Shown: piece after piece, positions 10,071 to 18,048 of the stretch
How the letters are laid out: each line of letters opens with the position of its first letter
Position numbering within the stretch: the stretch's first letter is position 1
Assembly: GCF_024227435.1 (NCBI RefSeq)
Contig: NZ_CP100445.1
Span: 1,299,369-1,363,368, forward strand
Source: Natrinema caseinilyticum
Lineage (GTDB): Archaea > Halobacteriota > Halobacteria > Halobacteriales > Natrialbaceae
Direction of reading: 5' to 3'
DNA length: 64,000 bases
Translations under genes and position numbers: made by a program
Notes under the pieces: generated by a model
Database searches by the model: none
Seen by the model: only the letters and a program-made list of their open reading frames with translations
Told to the model about the DNA's origin: nothing

Positions 10071-10131
10071 CCTGTCAGCCGACGAGCAGTCGCTCGTCGC
10101 CGGACAGTGAGACGCCCCGTTGCCACCCCCG

Positions 10132-10377
10132 TCACTCGAGGCGCTCGCGGTGATCGGCTGCGAGTTCGCGCGCCTGCTCGAGCGTGTGAGTTTCCGTCCA
10201 CCGGACGCGGTCGCCGTCTCCGTAGGCGACCGCTGTCTTGAGTTCGTCGCGGAGGACGCCGTGGTCTACGGCCAGCACCGTCCCCGATTCGTCGCCGAGT
10301 TCGTAAACACCGGGTCGATTCGGGGCGTGGCCGATCGTCTCTCGCTCGAGGTCGCGCCAGGGCTTTTTCAGCGGCAT
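10132..10377 (-). CDS. Small haloarchaeal protein, GIY-YIG-like motif
   Basis: This 81-residue protein has RPGVYELGDESGTVLAV near its N-terminus, a segment that resembles the start of GIY-YIG-fold domains, followed by TLEQARELAADHRERL. The catalytic residues of a nuclease are not evident, so activity is doubtful. Its start codon overlaps the stop of the DUF5796 gene by one base (TGATG), indicating an operon with translational coupling. The start at 10377 gives the acidic frame; upstream codons belong to a shadow frame of the neighbour. Confidence 0.72.
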   Translation of the reverse strand: MPLKKPWRDLERETIGHAPNRPGVYELGDESGTVLAVDHGVLRDELKTAVAYGDGDRVRWTETHTLEQARELAADHRERLE

Positions 10378-10808
10378 CAGTCGCCCTCCGCGACCAGTTC
10401 GTAGGCGTGTTCGCTCATCTCGTCTTCGGCGAACACGAACACTCGCCCGTCGACGACCGAGAGATCGGCCTCGACGCGGATCGAATACGCTTCCGTCGCG
10501 ACCGTTACGCCCGGGAAGAGTTGCTCTTCGTCCGTGCGCTCTAACATCACGCGGCCGACGCCGGTCGTCTCGAGGATGTCGTCGTGGGTATTCCGGTCGT
10601 TGATGTACGTCATGACGCCCTCGACGCCGTCTGGATCGGTCACGAGGACGTGAACCTCCTTGCCCGGCGGCGTCGTGACCGTCCTTTCGACGGGTTCGGG
10701 TGGCCCGTGATAGAACACGTCCCGGCCGTCGAGATACCGGACGACGACGCCGCCGTCGACGAGGTCCACGCCGATCGTACTGGGGGCGACGTTGTTGCGC
10801 GCGCTCAT
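10377..10808 (-). CDS. DUF5796 family protein
   Basis: This 143-residue acidic protein matches the haloarchaeal DUF5796 pattern: it opens MSARNNVAPSTIGVDLVDGG, is rich in short beta-strand-like segments (VVVRYLDGRDVFYHGP, VHVLVTDPDGVEGVMTY) and closes with VFVFAEDEMSEHAYELV. No signal peptide or membrane segment is seen, so it should be cytosolic. Its function is unknown. It is first in a two-gene operon with the 81-residue protein and is divergent from aroK. Confidence 0.85.
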   Translation of the reverse strand: MSARNNVAPSTIGVDLVDGGVVVRYLDGRDVFYHGPPEPVERTVTTPPGKEVHVLVTDPDGVEGVMTYINDRNTHDDILETTGVGRVMLERTDEEQLFPGVTVATEAYSIRVEADLSVVDGRVFVFAEDEMSEHAYELVAEGD

Positions 10809-10937
10809 CGTCCGCCCATTCGACCGGATCGGGGAAAAGAAGTGCGTTCTCCCGGTCGGGCGCCTCCGCGGCGATTTCCCCTGCCAACGGGTCCCGCGGA
10901 TCGTCAGCCGTAAGTATCCCGTCTGAGAGTATCGAGT

Positions 10938-11810
10938 ATGGACGGCCGTGCTGTCGCCCCCGCAGCCGGGACGATACTCAACGCGCTCGCGACCGGGACA
11001 GGCTCCGCGTTCGCGATCGACCTCGAGACGACGGCGACCGTCGAACTCACCGACGACGGAGCGATCGTCGGCGACGTCGCCGACCAGCCGGAGGCCGATA
11101 CGACGCTCGTCGAGCGGTGTGCGTCGATGACGATCGACGAATACGCGGATCAGGCCGGCCTCAGGGAATCAGCCGTCGGTGCCCGCGTTCGAACCGAGAG
11201 CGAGGTGCCGATGGCATCCGGACTGAAGAGTTCCAGCGCCGCGGCCAACGCGACGGTACTCGCGACGCTCGACGCCCTGGCCGTTGCCGACTCTGTCGAG
11301 CGAATCGAGGCCTGCCGACTCGGCGTCCGGGCGGCCCGCGACGCCGGCGTGACGGTGACCGGCGCGTTCGACGACGCCAGCGCGAGCATGCTCGGCGGCG
11401 TGACGGTAACCGACAACACGGCCAACGCGCTACTCGCCCGCGAGGAGATCGACTGGCTCGCGTTGGTCTACACGCCGCCCGAGCAGTCCTACAGCGCCGA
11501 CGCCGACGTCTCGGCCTGCGAGCGCGTCGCACCGATGGCCGACCTGGTCGAAGAACTCGCGCTCGACGGCCGCTACGGCGAGGCCATGACCGTCAACGGC
11601 TTCGCGTTCTGTGGCGCACTCGAGTTCTCGACCGGGCCGATTATCGACGCGCTTCCGGACGTCACCGGCGTTTCGCTCTCCGGAACCGGCCCGAGCTACG
11701 TCGCCGTCGGCGACCGCGAGGCGCTCGAGGCCGTTCGAGACCGATGGGACGAGCGGGACGGAACGACACGATTACTGGGGACGCGCACAGACGGAACACG
11801 AACGACATGA
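10938..11810 (+). CDS. aroK: Archaeal shikimate kinase (GHMP family)
   Basis: This 290-residue GHMP-superfamily kinase phosphorylates shikimate at the 3-hydroxyl in chorismate synthesis and is not homologous to bacterial AroK. The ATP-binding GHMP motif is VPMASGLKSSSAAANA near residues 91-106, and a C-terminal glycine-rich motif SLSGTGPSYVAVG lies near 250. The N-terminus (MDGRAVAPAAGTILNALATG) is typical of the archaeal enzyme. The stop codon overlaps the chorismate mutase start (ATGA), so the two are translationally coupled steps of aromatic amino-acid synthesis. Confidence 0.95.
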   Translation: MDGRAVAPAAGTILNALATGTGSAFAIDLETTATVELTDDGAIVGDVADQPEADTTLVERCASMTIDEYADQAGLRESAVGARVRTESEVPMASGLKSSSAAANATVLATLDALAVADSVERIEACRLGVRAARDAGVTVTGAFDDASASMLGGVTVTDNTANALLAREEIDWLALVYTPPEQSYSADADVSACERVAPMADLVEELALDGRYGEAMTVNGFAFCGALEFSTGPIIDALPDVTGVSLSGTGPSYVAVGDREALEAVRDRWDERDGTTRLLGTRTDGTRTT

Positions 11811-12142
11811 CAGGAGAGTCAGTGACTGCGGTAACGGACGGCGGAACGGACGACGCGAATCGAACACCTGAAGAGATGTCCCTCGACGAACTCCGCGAGG
11901 AGATTCGCGCGATCGATCAGGAGATCGTCGAGTTGATCGCCCAGCGAACCTACGTCGCCGACACGATCGCAGCGGTCAAAGACGAGCAGGGACTGCCGAC
12001 GACCGACGAGAAACAGGAGCAGCAAGTGATGGACCGCGCGGGCGACAACGCCGAGCAGTTCGACGTCGACGCGAACCTGGTCAAGGCGATTTTCCGGTTG
12101 CTGATCGAACTGAACAAGGTCGAGCAGCGTGAGAGTCGGTAG
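11807..12142 (+). CDS. Chorismate mutase (AroQ class)
   Basis: This 111-residue protein converts chorismate to prephenate for Phe and Tyr synthesis. The AroQ helical domain runs from about residue 23 (MSLDELREEIRAIDQEIVEL) to the end, with the conserved IAQRxxVAxxIAxxK segment and Lys/Glu/Gln active-site positions visible. The first 22 residues are a flexible acidic leader. The start overlaps the aroK stop by four bases. A partial echo of its C-terminal coding sequence (LNKVEQR) occurs about 590 bases downstream at 12698. Confidence 0.93.
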   Translation: MTGESVTAVTDGGTDDANRTPEEMSLDELREEIRAIDQEIVELIAQRTYVADTIAAVKDEQGLPTTDEKQEQQVMDRAGDNAEQFDVDANLVKAIFRLLIELNKVEQRESR

Positions 12143-12268
12143 CCGATAACGGCCTTTTGAGAGTCTGTCGGGGGATTGAGTCGGGGATTTTCTTCCGCCA
12201 GTCGTCCGATCATAGGCGGTGTGCAATTCGAAGGTATCGCACTTCCTGTGGTAGGTATAGAGTGAAGT

Positions 12269-12316
12269 ACCTCGGCGACAAGCCCCGAGGCACTCGCCCT
12301 ACTCAGCCTGTAGAAG
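12269..12316 (-). repeat. Solitary IS605-family left end
   Basis: The reverse complement of this segment reads CTTCTACAGGCTGAGTAGGG and continues into a CCTCGG...CCGAGG hairpin. It matches the left end of the complete IS605-type element at 20719-20765 at most positions. No transposase gene accompanies it, so it is a relic or a deletion remnant. The interior of the lost element would have lain on the aroQ side. Confidence 0.75.
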
Positions 12317-12375
12317 GGTTAATTGAAGCGTGTATTTCCGACGGCGTAACGGCAGATAGGTAGGTGGAAAGCCGA

Positions 12376-12483
12376 TTATTCGGGCTTACGTCGGTACCCG
12401 CGCCATGCTTCTTCAATTCCTTGAAGAAGTCTGTATGCGATGACGATTCCGAGCAGCAATATGACGAGTTCTTTCATACGCAT
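12376..12483 (-). CDS. Possible small membrane peptide
   Basis: A 35-residue frame starts MRMKELVILLLGIVIAYRLL and ends in the basic tail WRGYRRKPE. It has one predicted membrane helix followed by positive charges, which would put the C-terminus inside. AT-rich sequence with a TTTTTC/AACTTATCG-like element lies just upstream of the ATG, allowing a leaderless transcript. A second ATG two codons in is an alternative start. No homologue is recognised and the surrounding 800 bases look scarred, so this may be a remnant. Confidence 0.35.
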   Translation of the reverse strand: MRMKELVILLLGIVIAYRLLQGIEEAWRGYRRKPE

Positions 12484-12954
12484 AGATACATTACCATACC
12501 CGATAAGTTTTTCTCGCCTCTTTGCCATCCGATAGCGGTTGCGAGGTTTTTGTCAAATCTGTGCCACGAAAATCCGTCGTAGATGGACGACAGATGCCCG
12601 AGCGCACCCACCCGCAGGGCGTGCCAGATTAAGACCAACACCTCGGCTCATGGAGAAAGCGACGATTCTGGGGGAATCTGTAACACGAGTCAGAGACCTG
12701 AACAAAGTGGAGCAGCGAAAGAATCGGTCGCAGTTACTCCGCGGAAGACTCCCACAAGTAGGCCGAAACGAGCGGCCCTGAGAGACCGGTTTAGCGCAAA
12801 TTGTGTAATATTCCGTGTCAGCAAAGTGCGACTCCAAACGGGTTTTCAGCATACTTCGAGGTGGACTGCGACCTCAAGACGAGAGAGACCGGAGGTCCCA
12901 CGCTACCCGCAAGGACCGAGGCGCGTACGCGCCGAGGGAGTAGGGTGAGGTAGG
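12484..12954. other. Non-coding scar region between aroQ and ars operon
   Basis: No convincing gene is seen. At 12698-12730 one frame reads LNKVEQRKNR, closely resembling the LNKVEQRESR end of chorismate mutase, mostly with silent base differences. A short palindrome (GCGCGTACGCGC) lies near 12919-12930, shortly after the likely 3' end of the ars operon. Confidence 0.45.
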
Positions 12955-14010
12955 TTACGGGAGCGGAATCCACGCGGCACCCGGAAGCACACCGACCAGC
13001 GCAAGGACGCCGATGACGAGCGACGTCCCCACGATGCTCGCCGCGGGCGGGTCGAAGTGAGTGTCCGCGTGAGCGTAGAAGATTCGTTGTGCAACTTCTC
13101 CGAGAAGGGCCCCAACACCACCGAACACGGCACCTAACAGCAGTACCTCTCCGAGCGGAATTGCTCCAGTGACGATCGCGGGTGTCAGTGAATCGAGCGG
13201 TGCGTCGACGCTCGCCAGCACCGCGGTGCTGGCGGGTAACGACATGTGGTGCGTCACGGGTATTTCGGGAACGCCCGCGTTCACGAACGCCAGTGCGACC
13301 ACGCTGATGCCGAACGCGAGGAAGGCGCTCCCGGTTACGTACGCGATATAGCCGCCGAGAACCCCGACGACGGTGCCGAGCATCACCACGTGGCTCCAGC
13401 GATATTGATACGGTAACCACGGCTCGACCGAACGCCCACCGTCGGTCCGGGCGACCTCGCCCGGTTCGCTACGCCGCGTGCGCTCGAACGGAGACATATC
13501 GAACAACTGGCGCGGCGCGGCACCGATGAAACTGTAGCCGAACACTCCTCGGTGGACGAGAGCCGAACCCACGACGCCCAGTGCAACGGGATCGAGCGGA
13601 AGGCTGAGCGCCGCCGAAAGCGTCGCGATCCAGTACCCGACGACGCCGAAGAGTCCACCGACGGCCAGCACGTCCGGTTTGCTACCGAGACCACGCGTCA
13701 CCTCCTTCGCCGGGTGGTACTCGAAGTCGGAGTCGAGAGACCCCTTCTTCGCGGCGTACGCAACGGCGGCGGCACCGCCTCCGAACGCGACGTGTGGCCC
13801 GAGAACCACGCCAAAGGCGATCGACCCCGTGATGTCCATGGAAGCGACTGCGAATTCGCTCGAGCGAGACAGCAGTTTGTAGAGTTCGCCGACGATGACC
13901 ATCAGGCCCGCGAGCGTAAACGAGGGGAGTGCCCCGACTGCGGCCCCGAACGCGCCGCCAGCGAATGCGGCGACGACCATCTCGATGGCCCAGAGTTCCG
14001 AAACGCTCAT
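12955..14010 (-). CDS. Polytopic membrane protein in ars operon
   Basis: This 351-residue protein has roughly eight to ten hydrophobic segments rich in Gly and Ala (for example GGAFGAAVGALPSFTLAG and IPLGEVLLLGAVFGGVGALL), with one hydrophilic loop near residues 165-200. I do not recognise the family. It lacks the features I would expect of ArsB, ACR3 or the ArsP permease. It lies 8 bases after arsC in an operon that has no other transporter, so an arsenic or arsenical transport role is a reasonable inference but unproven. Its C-terminus FDPPAASIVGTSLVIGVLAL is conserved-looking and proline-marked. Confidence 0.8.
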   Translation of the reverse strand: MSVSELWAIEMVVAAFAGGAFGAAVGALPSFTLAGLMVIVGELYKLLSRSSEFAVASMDITGSIAFGVVLGPHVAFGGGAAAVAYAAKKGSLDSDFEYHPAKEVTRGLGSKPDVLAVGGLFGVVGYWIATLSAALSLPLDPVALGVVGSALVHRGVFGYSFIGAAPRQLFDMSPFERTRRSEPGEVARTDGGRSVEPWLPYQYRWSHVVMLGTVVGVLGGYIAYVTGSAFLAFGISVVALAFVNAGVPEIPVTHHMSLPASTAVLASVDAPLDSLTPAIVTGAIPLGEVLLLGAVFGGVGALLGEVAQRIFYAHADTHFDPPAASIVGTSLVIGVLALVGVLPGAAWIPLP

Positions 14011-14018
14011 CTGATCAG

Positions 14019-14477
14019 CTACTCACTTCGTTCGGTCAACGTCTCGGTGAGTTCGTCGAACAGTTCCGAGACGTTCTCCTCGATACCGTCCCGTATCTCC
14101 CGTACTACCTCGAGGCTCCGGCCGTGCGGGTCCTCGAGCGCCCAGTCGCGGGCGTCTCCCCGCCACGTCATCGGACAGACGTTCTCCGCGGAACAGCCCA
14201 TCGTGACGACGATGTCCGCGTCCGTCGTCTCATCGTGGGTAATCGCCTCCGGACGCTCGTCCTCGAGAGAGATACCGATCTCCGACATCACCTCGACGAC
14301 GACGTCGTGGACCCGGTCTGCGGGTTCCGTTCCTCCACTGATGACGTGGACCCGATCTTCGAGTCCCCGTCGGACTCGCTCGCGTTCGGCGAATGCGGTC
14401 GCCATCTGACTGCGGCCCGCGTTCTGTACGCAGACGAACGCAACCGTGACCGCGTCGTCTTCGGTCGGCTGACTCAT
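14019..14477 (-). CDS. arsC: Arsenate reductase, low-MW phosphatase type
   Basis: This 152-residue protein has the low-molecular-weight phosphatase P-loop VCVQNAGRSQMA (CX5R) near residues 16-23, and two further cysteines in MGCSAENVCP near 94-101. This is the cysteine-relay layout of thioredoxin-linked arsenate reductases, which reduce As(V) to As(III) in the cytosol. The C-terminal RDWALEDPHGRS segment is also family-typical. The start at 14477 overlaps the arsM stop by four bases, so it is translationally coupled within the ars operon. Confidence 0.92.
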   Translation of the reverse strand: MSQPTEDDAVTVAFVCVQNAGRSQMATAFAERERVRRGLEDRVHVISGGTEPADRVHDVVVEVMSEIGISLEDERPEAITHDETTDADIVVTMGCSAENVCPMTWRGDARDWALEDPHGRSLEVVREIRDGIEENVSELFDELTETLTERSE

Positions 14478-15322
14478 TCGATTTCATCCCGTTCCGGCTT
14501 GCGGCCAGTAATCGCCGCAGAGACGATGAATTCGTCGAGATCGATGCTCTCGTCCCATTCGCGAATGAACTCCTCGCTCTCTTCTTTCGGTGTGATTCCG
14601 ACGTCGTGGAAGCCGGCATCGACCAGCATCTCTCGCAGTGCGTCGACGGTCGACGCACCACTCACACAGGCGGCCACCGACTCCGGATCTGCTCGAATCT
14701 CGTCCGGAACGGGGGCCGTCATCACGACGTCCGAGACAGCCAGGCGTCCTCCCGGGCGAAGCGCCCGATACGCGTCGCGGAATACCTGCGCTTTGTTCGG
14801 CGAGAGGTTGATGACGCAGTTCGAGATGACGACGTCGATCGTTTCGTCCGAGACGGGGAGGTGTTCGATTTCGCCGAGGCGGAACTCGACGTTCGTCGCG
14901 TCGTTCTTCACGACGTTCTCTCGTGCTTTATCTACCATCTCGGGGGTCATATCGACGCCGATCACCCGTCCCGACTCGCCCACCTCGCGGGCCGCGAGGA
15001 AACAATCGAATCCAGCCCCCGACCCGAGGTCGAGGACCGTTTCACCATCGTCGAGTGACGCGATAGCCGTCGGGTTCCCGCACCCGAGCCCCAAGTCGGC
15101 ACCCTCCTCCACCGCGTTCAGATCAGCGTCTTCGTAGCCGAGTTTCTGGGACCCTGATTCAGCAGTGTCATCGTCACAGCAACTACCCGAGTCGGTGCCA
15201 CAGTCCGCGTTCGCTCCGGATGCGGTGGCGATTCGAGCGTACCGATTGCGAACGGCACGTCGCTGTTCTGCGGCGTCGAGGTTTCCGCGTTCGTCGGCTG
15301 ATGCCGTCGATTCCTCACTCAT
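14474..15322 (-). CDS. arsM: Arsenite S-adenosylmethionine methyltransferase
   Basis: This 282-residue class I SAM methyltransferase has motif I VLDLGSGAGFDCF, post-I GRVIGVDMTPEM and the GGRLAVSDVV strand. Cysteines that could bind As(III) occur near the N-terminus (TDSGSCCDDD), in ISNCVINLS and in VAACVSGAS, as in ArsM. It would methylate arsenite to volatile or effluxed methylarsenicals. The ATG at 15322 is preferred over the GTG one codon upstream. It overlaps both the arsC fragment before it and arsC after it. Confidence 0.92.
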   Translation of the reverse strand: MSEESTASADERGNLDAAEQRRAVRNRYARIATASGANADCGTDSGSCCDDDTAESGSQKLGYEDADLNAVEEGADLGLGCGNPTAIASLDDGETVLDLGSGAGFDCFLAAREVGESGRVIGVDMTPEMVDKARENVVKNDATNVEFRLGEIEHLPVSDETIDVVISNCVINLSPNKAQVFRDAYRALRPGGRLAVSDVVMTAPVPDEIRADPESVAACVSGASTVDALREMLVDAGFHDVGITPKEESEEFIREWDESIDLDEFIVSAAITGRKPERDEIE

Positions 15323-15464
15323 CACGATTCGCCTCTATTTCATCGAATAGCTCCGTGATTTCGTCCCGGATCTCCCTGACACGGTCGATGTCTCGTCCGC
15401 TCGGGTCGTCGAGTGCCCAATCACGAACCTCCACGCCCGCAAACGTGTCCGAATTGTCGATCAT
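15315..15464 (-). pseudogene. ArsC C-terminal fragment
   Basis: A 49-residue frame starts MIDNSDTFAGVEVRDWALDD and continues GRDIDRVREIRDEITELFDE. This corresponds to the last third of the complete ArsC in the same operon (RDWALEDPHGRSLEVVREIRDG) but lacks the catalytic P-loop. It keeps a start codon overlapping the arsR stop (ATGA) and ends inside the arsM start region. Either it is a truncated arsC duplicate or a retained coupling peptide. It cannot be an active reductase. Confidence 0.8.
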
Positions 15465-15865
15465 TTTTGGTTAGTATCTCCTCGTGAGACGTCGAGCGCT
15501 TCAACCAGTTGATCGGCACTCTCGGTCGTTCGGTAGTATCGCCACGTTCCCTCCTTTCGCCGGGTCAAGAGCCCGGCGTCGGCAAGATCAGAGAGCGCGT
15601 GACTGACGGCGCTCTCGCTTACGTCGAACACCGGTGTGATTTCGCACACACAGAGTTCGTCTTCAGCGGCGGCGAGGAGCCGAACGATCCGATAGCGAGT
15701 CTCGTTTCCGAGGGCCTTCAGCGCGGCTAGGTCCCGCTCGTAATCCTCCGGAATCGCCGCCGTGAGGGAGACGAGGTCGTTCAATCTCGCCTCGACGTCC
15801 GCGTCACAGCAGTCGCCGACATCGTCTTCGATATAGCGCCGGAGCCTGGTCGTGTCTCGAGTCAC
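15461..15865 (-). CDS. arsR: ArsR-family arsenic-responsive repressor
   Basis: This 134-residue winged-helix protein has ELCVCEI near residues 71-77, the As(III)-sensing CxC on the ArsR recognition helix region, followed by FDVSESAVSHALSDLADAGL (DNA recognition helix) and a GTWRYYRT wing. An N-terminal GDCCDAD pair of cysteines may add a third thiol ligand. The start is a GTG at 15865; no upstream ATG is in frame before a stop. It heads the ars operon and probably represses it. Confidence 0.92.
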   Translation of the reverse strand: MTRDTTRLRRYIEDDVGDCCDADVEARLNDLVSLTAAIPEDYERDLAALKALGNETRYRIVRLLAAAEDELCVCEITPVFDVSESAVSHALSDLADAGLLTRRKEGTWRYYRTTESADQLVEALDVSRGDTNQK

Positions 15866-15888
15866 GCTTGATTAATTGAACAACTCCT

Positions 15889-15896
15889 CATATATC
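15889..15896 (-). promoter_or_regulatory. ars operon TATA element
   Basis: On the minus strand the sequence ATATATGAGG lies about 26 bases before the arsR GTG, the distance expected for a leaderless transcript. The AT-rich TTGTTCAATTAATCAA segment between it and the start codon is a candidate ArsR-binding site. Confidence 0.55.
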
Positions 15897-16447
15897 CTTT
15901 TCGGAGGCTTGTACGAGCCTCTACAAGTGTCTGTACCCTCGCAGCACACTTCGTGGCTCGAGGCGCTTCCGTTTCTCTGGCGGCCACCACCTCGGTGAAA
16001 TTCAGACGCGGGTCGCTCGAATCTGGTGGTGTGACGGCGCGTGAAACACCTCGAGGTCAGGTCGTTCGAGAATCTCCAATTCTCGTGATCTCGGAGAGAT
16101 TCGATTTTCGGATGACTCCCGAAGCACTCGGCCTGCTCCGTCCGTAGACCGTCGGCGACGACAAACTCGGTCGACGTCTACTGCGCCTCCGGACGGTCGA
16201 CCGGATCGGCAGGGAATAGCCGGCGAGTCCGTCTGGACCCGTGATAGTCTGACTCTCGCGTTGCTCAGTCAGCGAACACACGACGTCGCGTGATGAATCG
16301 TTGCGAGACACGACTCACCGCTACTTCGATTACGAAAACGCATATACTATCGACTCCGAAGTATCGAAGGACGTTCGGTGACTGAAAGCGTTCTCGAGAG
16401 GACACGGCACTCGGCTGTACCGACTCGCAAGGTGGAACGTGAGGCGA
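15897..16447. other. No supported gene
   Basis: About 550 bases between the arsR promoter and the SelW-like gene hold no frame with haloarchaeal protein character. No repeats or RNA features are evident. Confidence 0.5.
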
Positions 16448-16696
16448 TTAGGCGTCCGTCGAGAGTCTGTCGTCGACCGACGAGACGATGACCTCGAGGT
16501 CCAATTCGATGCCGTGAACGGCTCTGTCCCAGATCGTCTCACCGTCGGCAGTGACGGTGAACACCCCGCCATGGCTCGGAGCGAGCGTCACACCCTCTAA
16601 CTCCTGTCCGAATTCGTCGAGGAGTCGGGTCTGGGTCTCGATCGCTGGATCGAGCAGTCCACAGGGAACACAGTATTCGATTTCGACTGTTGTCAC
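16448..16696 (-). CDS. SelT/SelW/SelH (Rdx) family protein
   Basis: This 82-residue protein starts MTTVEIEYCVPCGLLDPA, carrying the CxxC redox motif of the Rdx family right after the first strand, as in SelW. The GGVFTVTADGETIWDR segment matches the family's second half. It is a cysteine version, not a selenoprotein. These thioredoxin-fold proteins are thought to take part in thiol redox, but the substrate is unknown. It stands alone between non-coding stretches. Confidence 0.9.
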   Translation of the reverse strand: MTTVEIEYCVPCGLLDPAIETQTRLLDEFGQELEGVTLAPSHGGVFTVTADGETIWDRAVHGIELDLEVIVSSVDDRLSTDA

Positions 16697-16816
16697 GTCT
16701 CTCTCGTGGACTCATGTCGCCATAAGGCTAGGACAAGGGTTCACTGAGCAGGTTACCGAGACCTAACCTATCGCTCATCGATTGGCGTTGTGCGAGACTC
16801 CGCCGGCGAGGGAAAC

Positions 16817-17224
16817 CTAACCGAGTATCTGTCCGGCAAACTGCCGGAGGGAATCGGGGTCACGTTCCACGATCAGAACCGCGAGAGCACCGATCAATAC
16901 GCCGAGGTTCTTCCAATCCGGGCCGACGTACACTATCGCGACGAGCATCACTGGGACGAGCGAGACGGCAGCGAGTCGCTCTTTAACTCCGACGAGGAGG
17001 AGCACGACCGCGCCCACTTCGACGATTCCTGCAACGACGACCATGACCGTCGGCGCAGGTATCCCGTACGCATCGAAGAAGGCAACCGAACTTCCGTACG
17101 TGAGGAATTTGCTCAGGGCTGGTCTCGCAACGAGTGCGGCGAGGAGGAGACGAAGGCAGACGAGGACCCAGCCCGGAATCGACCGGCGAATCGTCTGCAC
17201 GCGATCCGTATATGTGTCGTCCAT
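16817..17224 (-). CDS. DoxX family membrane protein
   Basis: This 135-residue protein has four predicted membrane helices (IPGWVLVCLRLLLAALVA, VMVVVAGIVEVGAVVLLLVG, AVSLVPVMLVAIVYVG, GVLIGALAVLIV) and the early RPALSKF segment characteristic of DoxX. DoxX proteins are associated with redox reactions such as quinone or thiol metabolism. It is divergent from an HxlR regulator across 153 bases, a common regulator-target arrangement. Confidence 0.87.
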   Translation of the reverse strand: MDDTYTDRVQTIRRSIPGWVLVCLRLLLAALVARPALSKFLTYGSSVAFFDAYGIPAPTVMVVVAGIVEVGAVVLLLVGVKERLAAVSLVPVMLVAIVYVGPDWKNLGVLIGALAVLIVERDPDSLRQFAGQILG

Positions 17225-17377
17225 AGGGGCTGGTGAGCAGGAAATCGAATAAGGGTAAGCGAAGGCGTGACTGAGTGGGTCCGGTTTCCGTATCGACTAC
17301 TGAAACAGGACCTGCTGCGGAACACTGTGTTAGTAGTATGGTAATAATACCGCCGCGTTCAGTACGCACTGGTTGGA

Positions 17378-17746
17378 ATGAGTAACGAAGTCGAAAAAAC
17401 GTGTGTCGCGTCGTGGTGTGCCGACGACGACTGGTGTTCAGTAACGTGTACGGCCCATCTTATCGGGAAGAAATGGCATCCAGTCATCGTCCATCGATTG
17501 CTCGAACGAGGTCCGCTCGGGTTCAACGCACTCAAGGCCGAAATCGACGACATCTCCGCCACCGTACTCTCGAGCAGTCTGGAGGATTTATCGGAGAACG
17601 GGCTCGTGAATCGCGCGATCGTGAGCGAAAAACCGTTCCGAGTCGAGTATTCGTTGACCGAACACGGAGCCTCGCTGGAGCCGGTGATCGAAGCGATGGA
17701 CGAATGGGGCAACGGGTATCTTCGGGAAACATCGTCCCGTGACTAA
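17378..17746 (+). CDS. HxlR-family transcriptional regulator
   Basis: This 122-residue protein has the HxlR winged helix (IGKKWHPVIVHRLLERGPLG, LSSSLEDLSENGLV, then PFRVEYSLTEHG). The N-terminal 26 residues contain four cysteines (CVASWCADDDWCSVTC), an unusual cluster that could sense thiol oxidation or bind metal; typical HxlR proteins have one conserved cysteine there. It probably controls the divergent doxX gene and itself. Confidence 0.9.
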   Translation: MSNEVEKTCVASWCADDDWCSVTCTAHLIGKKWHPVIVHRLLERGPLGFNALKAEIDDISATVLSSSLEDLSENGLVNRAIVSEKPFRVEYSLTEHGASLEPVIEAMDEWGNGYLRETSSRD

Positions 17747-18048
17747 CACCAAACGCGATTCTGAGTGAGACACGCCTCCGATGAGAAGCGGGAACCGATC
17801 AGTCGGGGTGCCCCTGTCGGTGTGAGGCCCTGCTGACGGCGCGCGTCGTTTCAGTACCTCACGTTGGAGACGGTGCTCCGGAACGAGAACGCAGACGAGA
17901 CCACAGCCACCCTCGCGGTCGGGCGTTCGTCCATCGTCTCTACCACTCTGACCGGCACGTTTCGACACGAACGGTCACACACCGTGAACTGCTCCGACTA
18001 TTCGTTTCGTATCGCCGTCGATTATGTGTCTCGGCTTCAATTACCGCC
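17747..18048. other. Intergenic, no gene seen
   Basis: About 300 bases between the HxlR gene and the HTH-10 regulator contain no supported gene. The segment includes AT-richer sequence just before 18049 that could hold the regulator's promoter. Confidence 0.5.
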
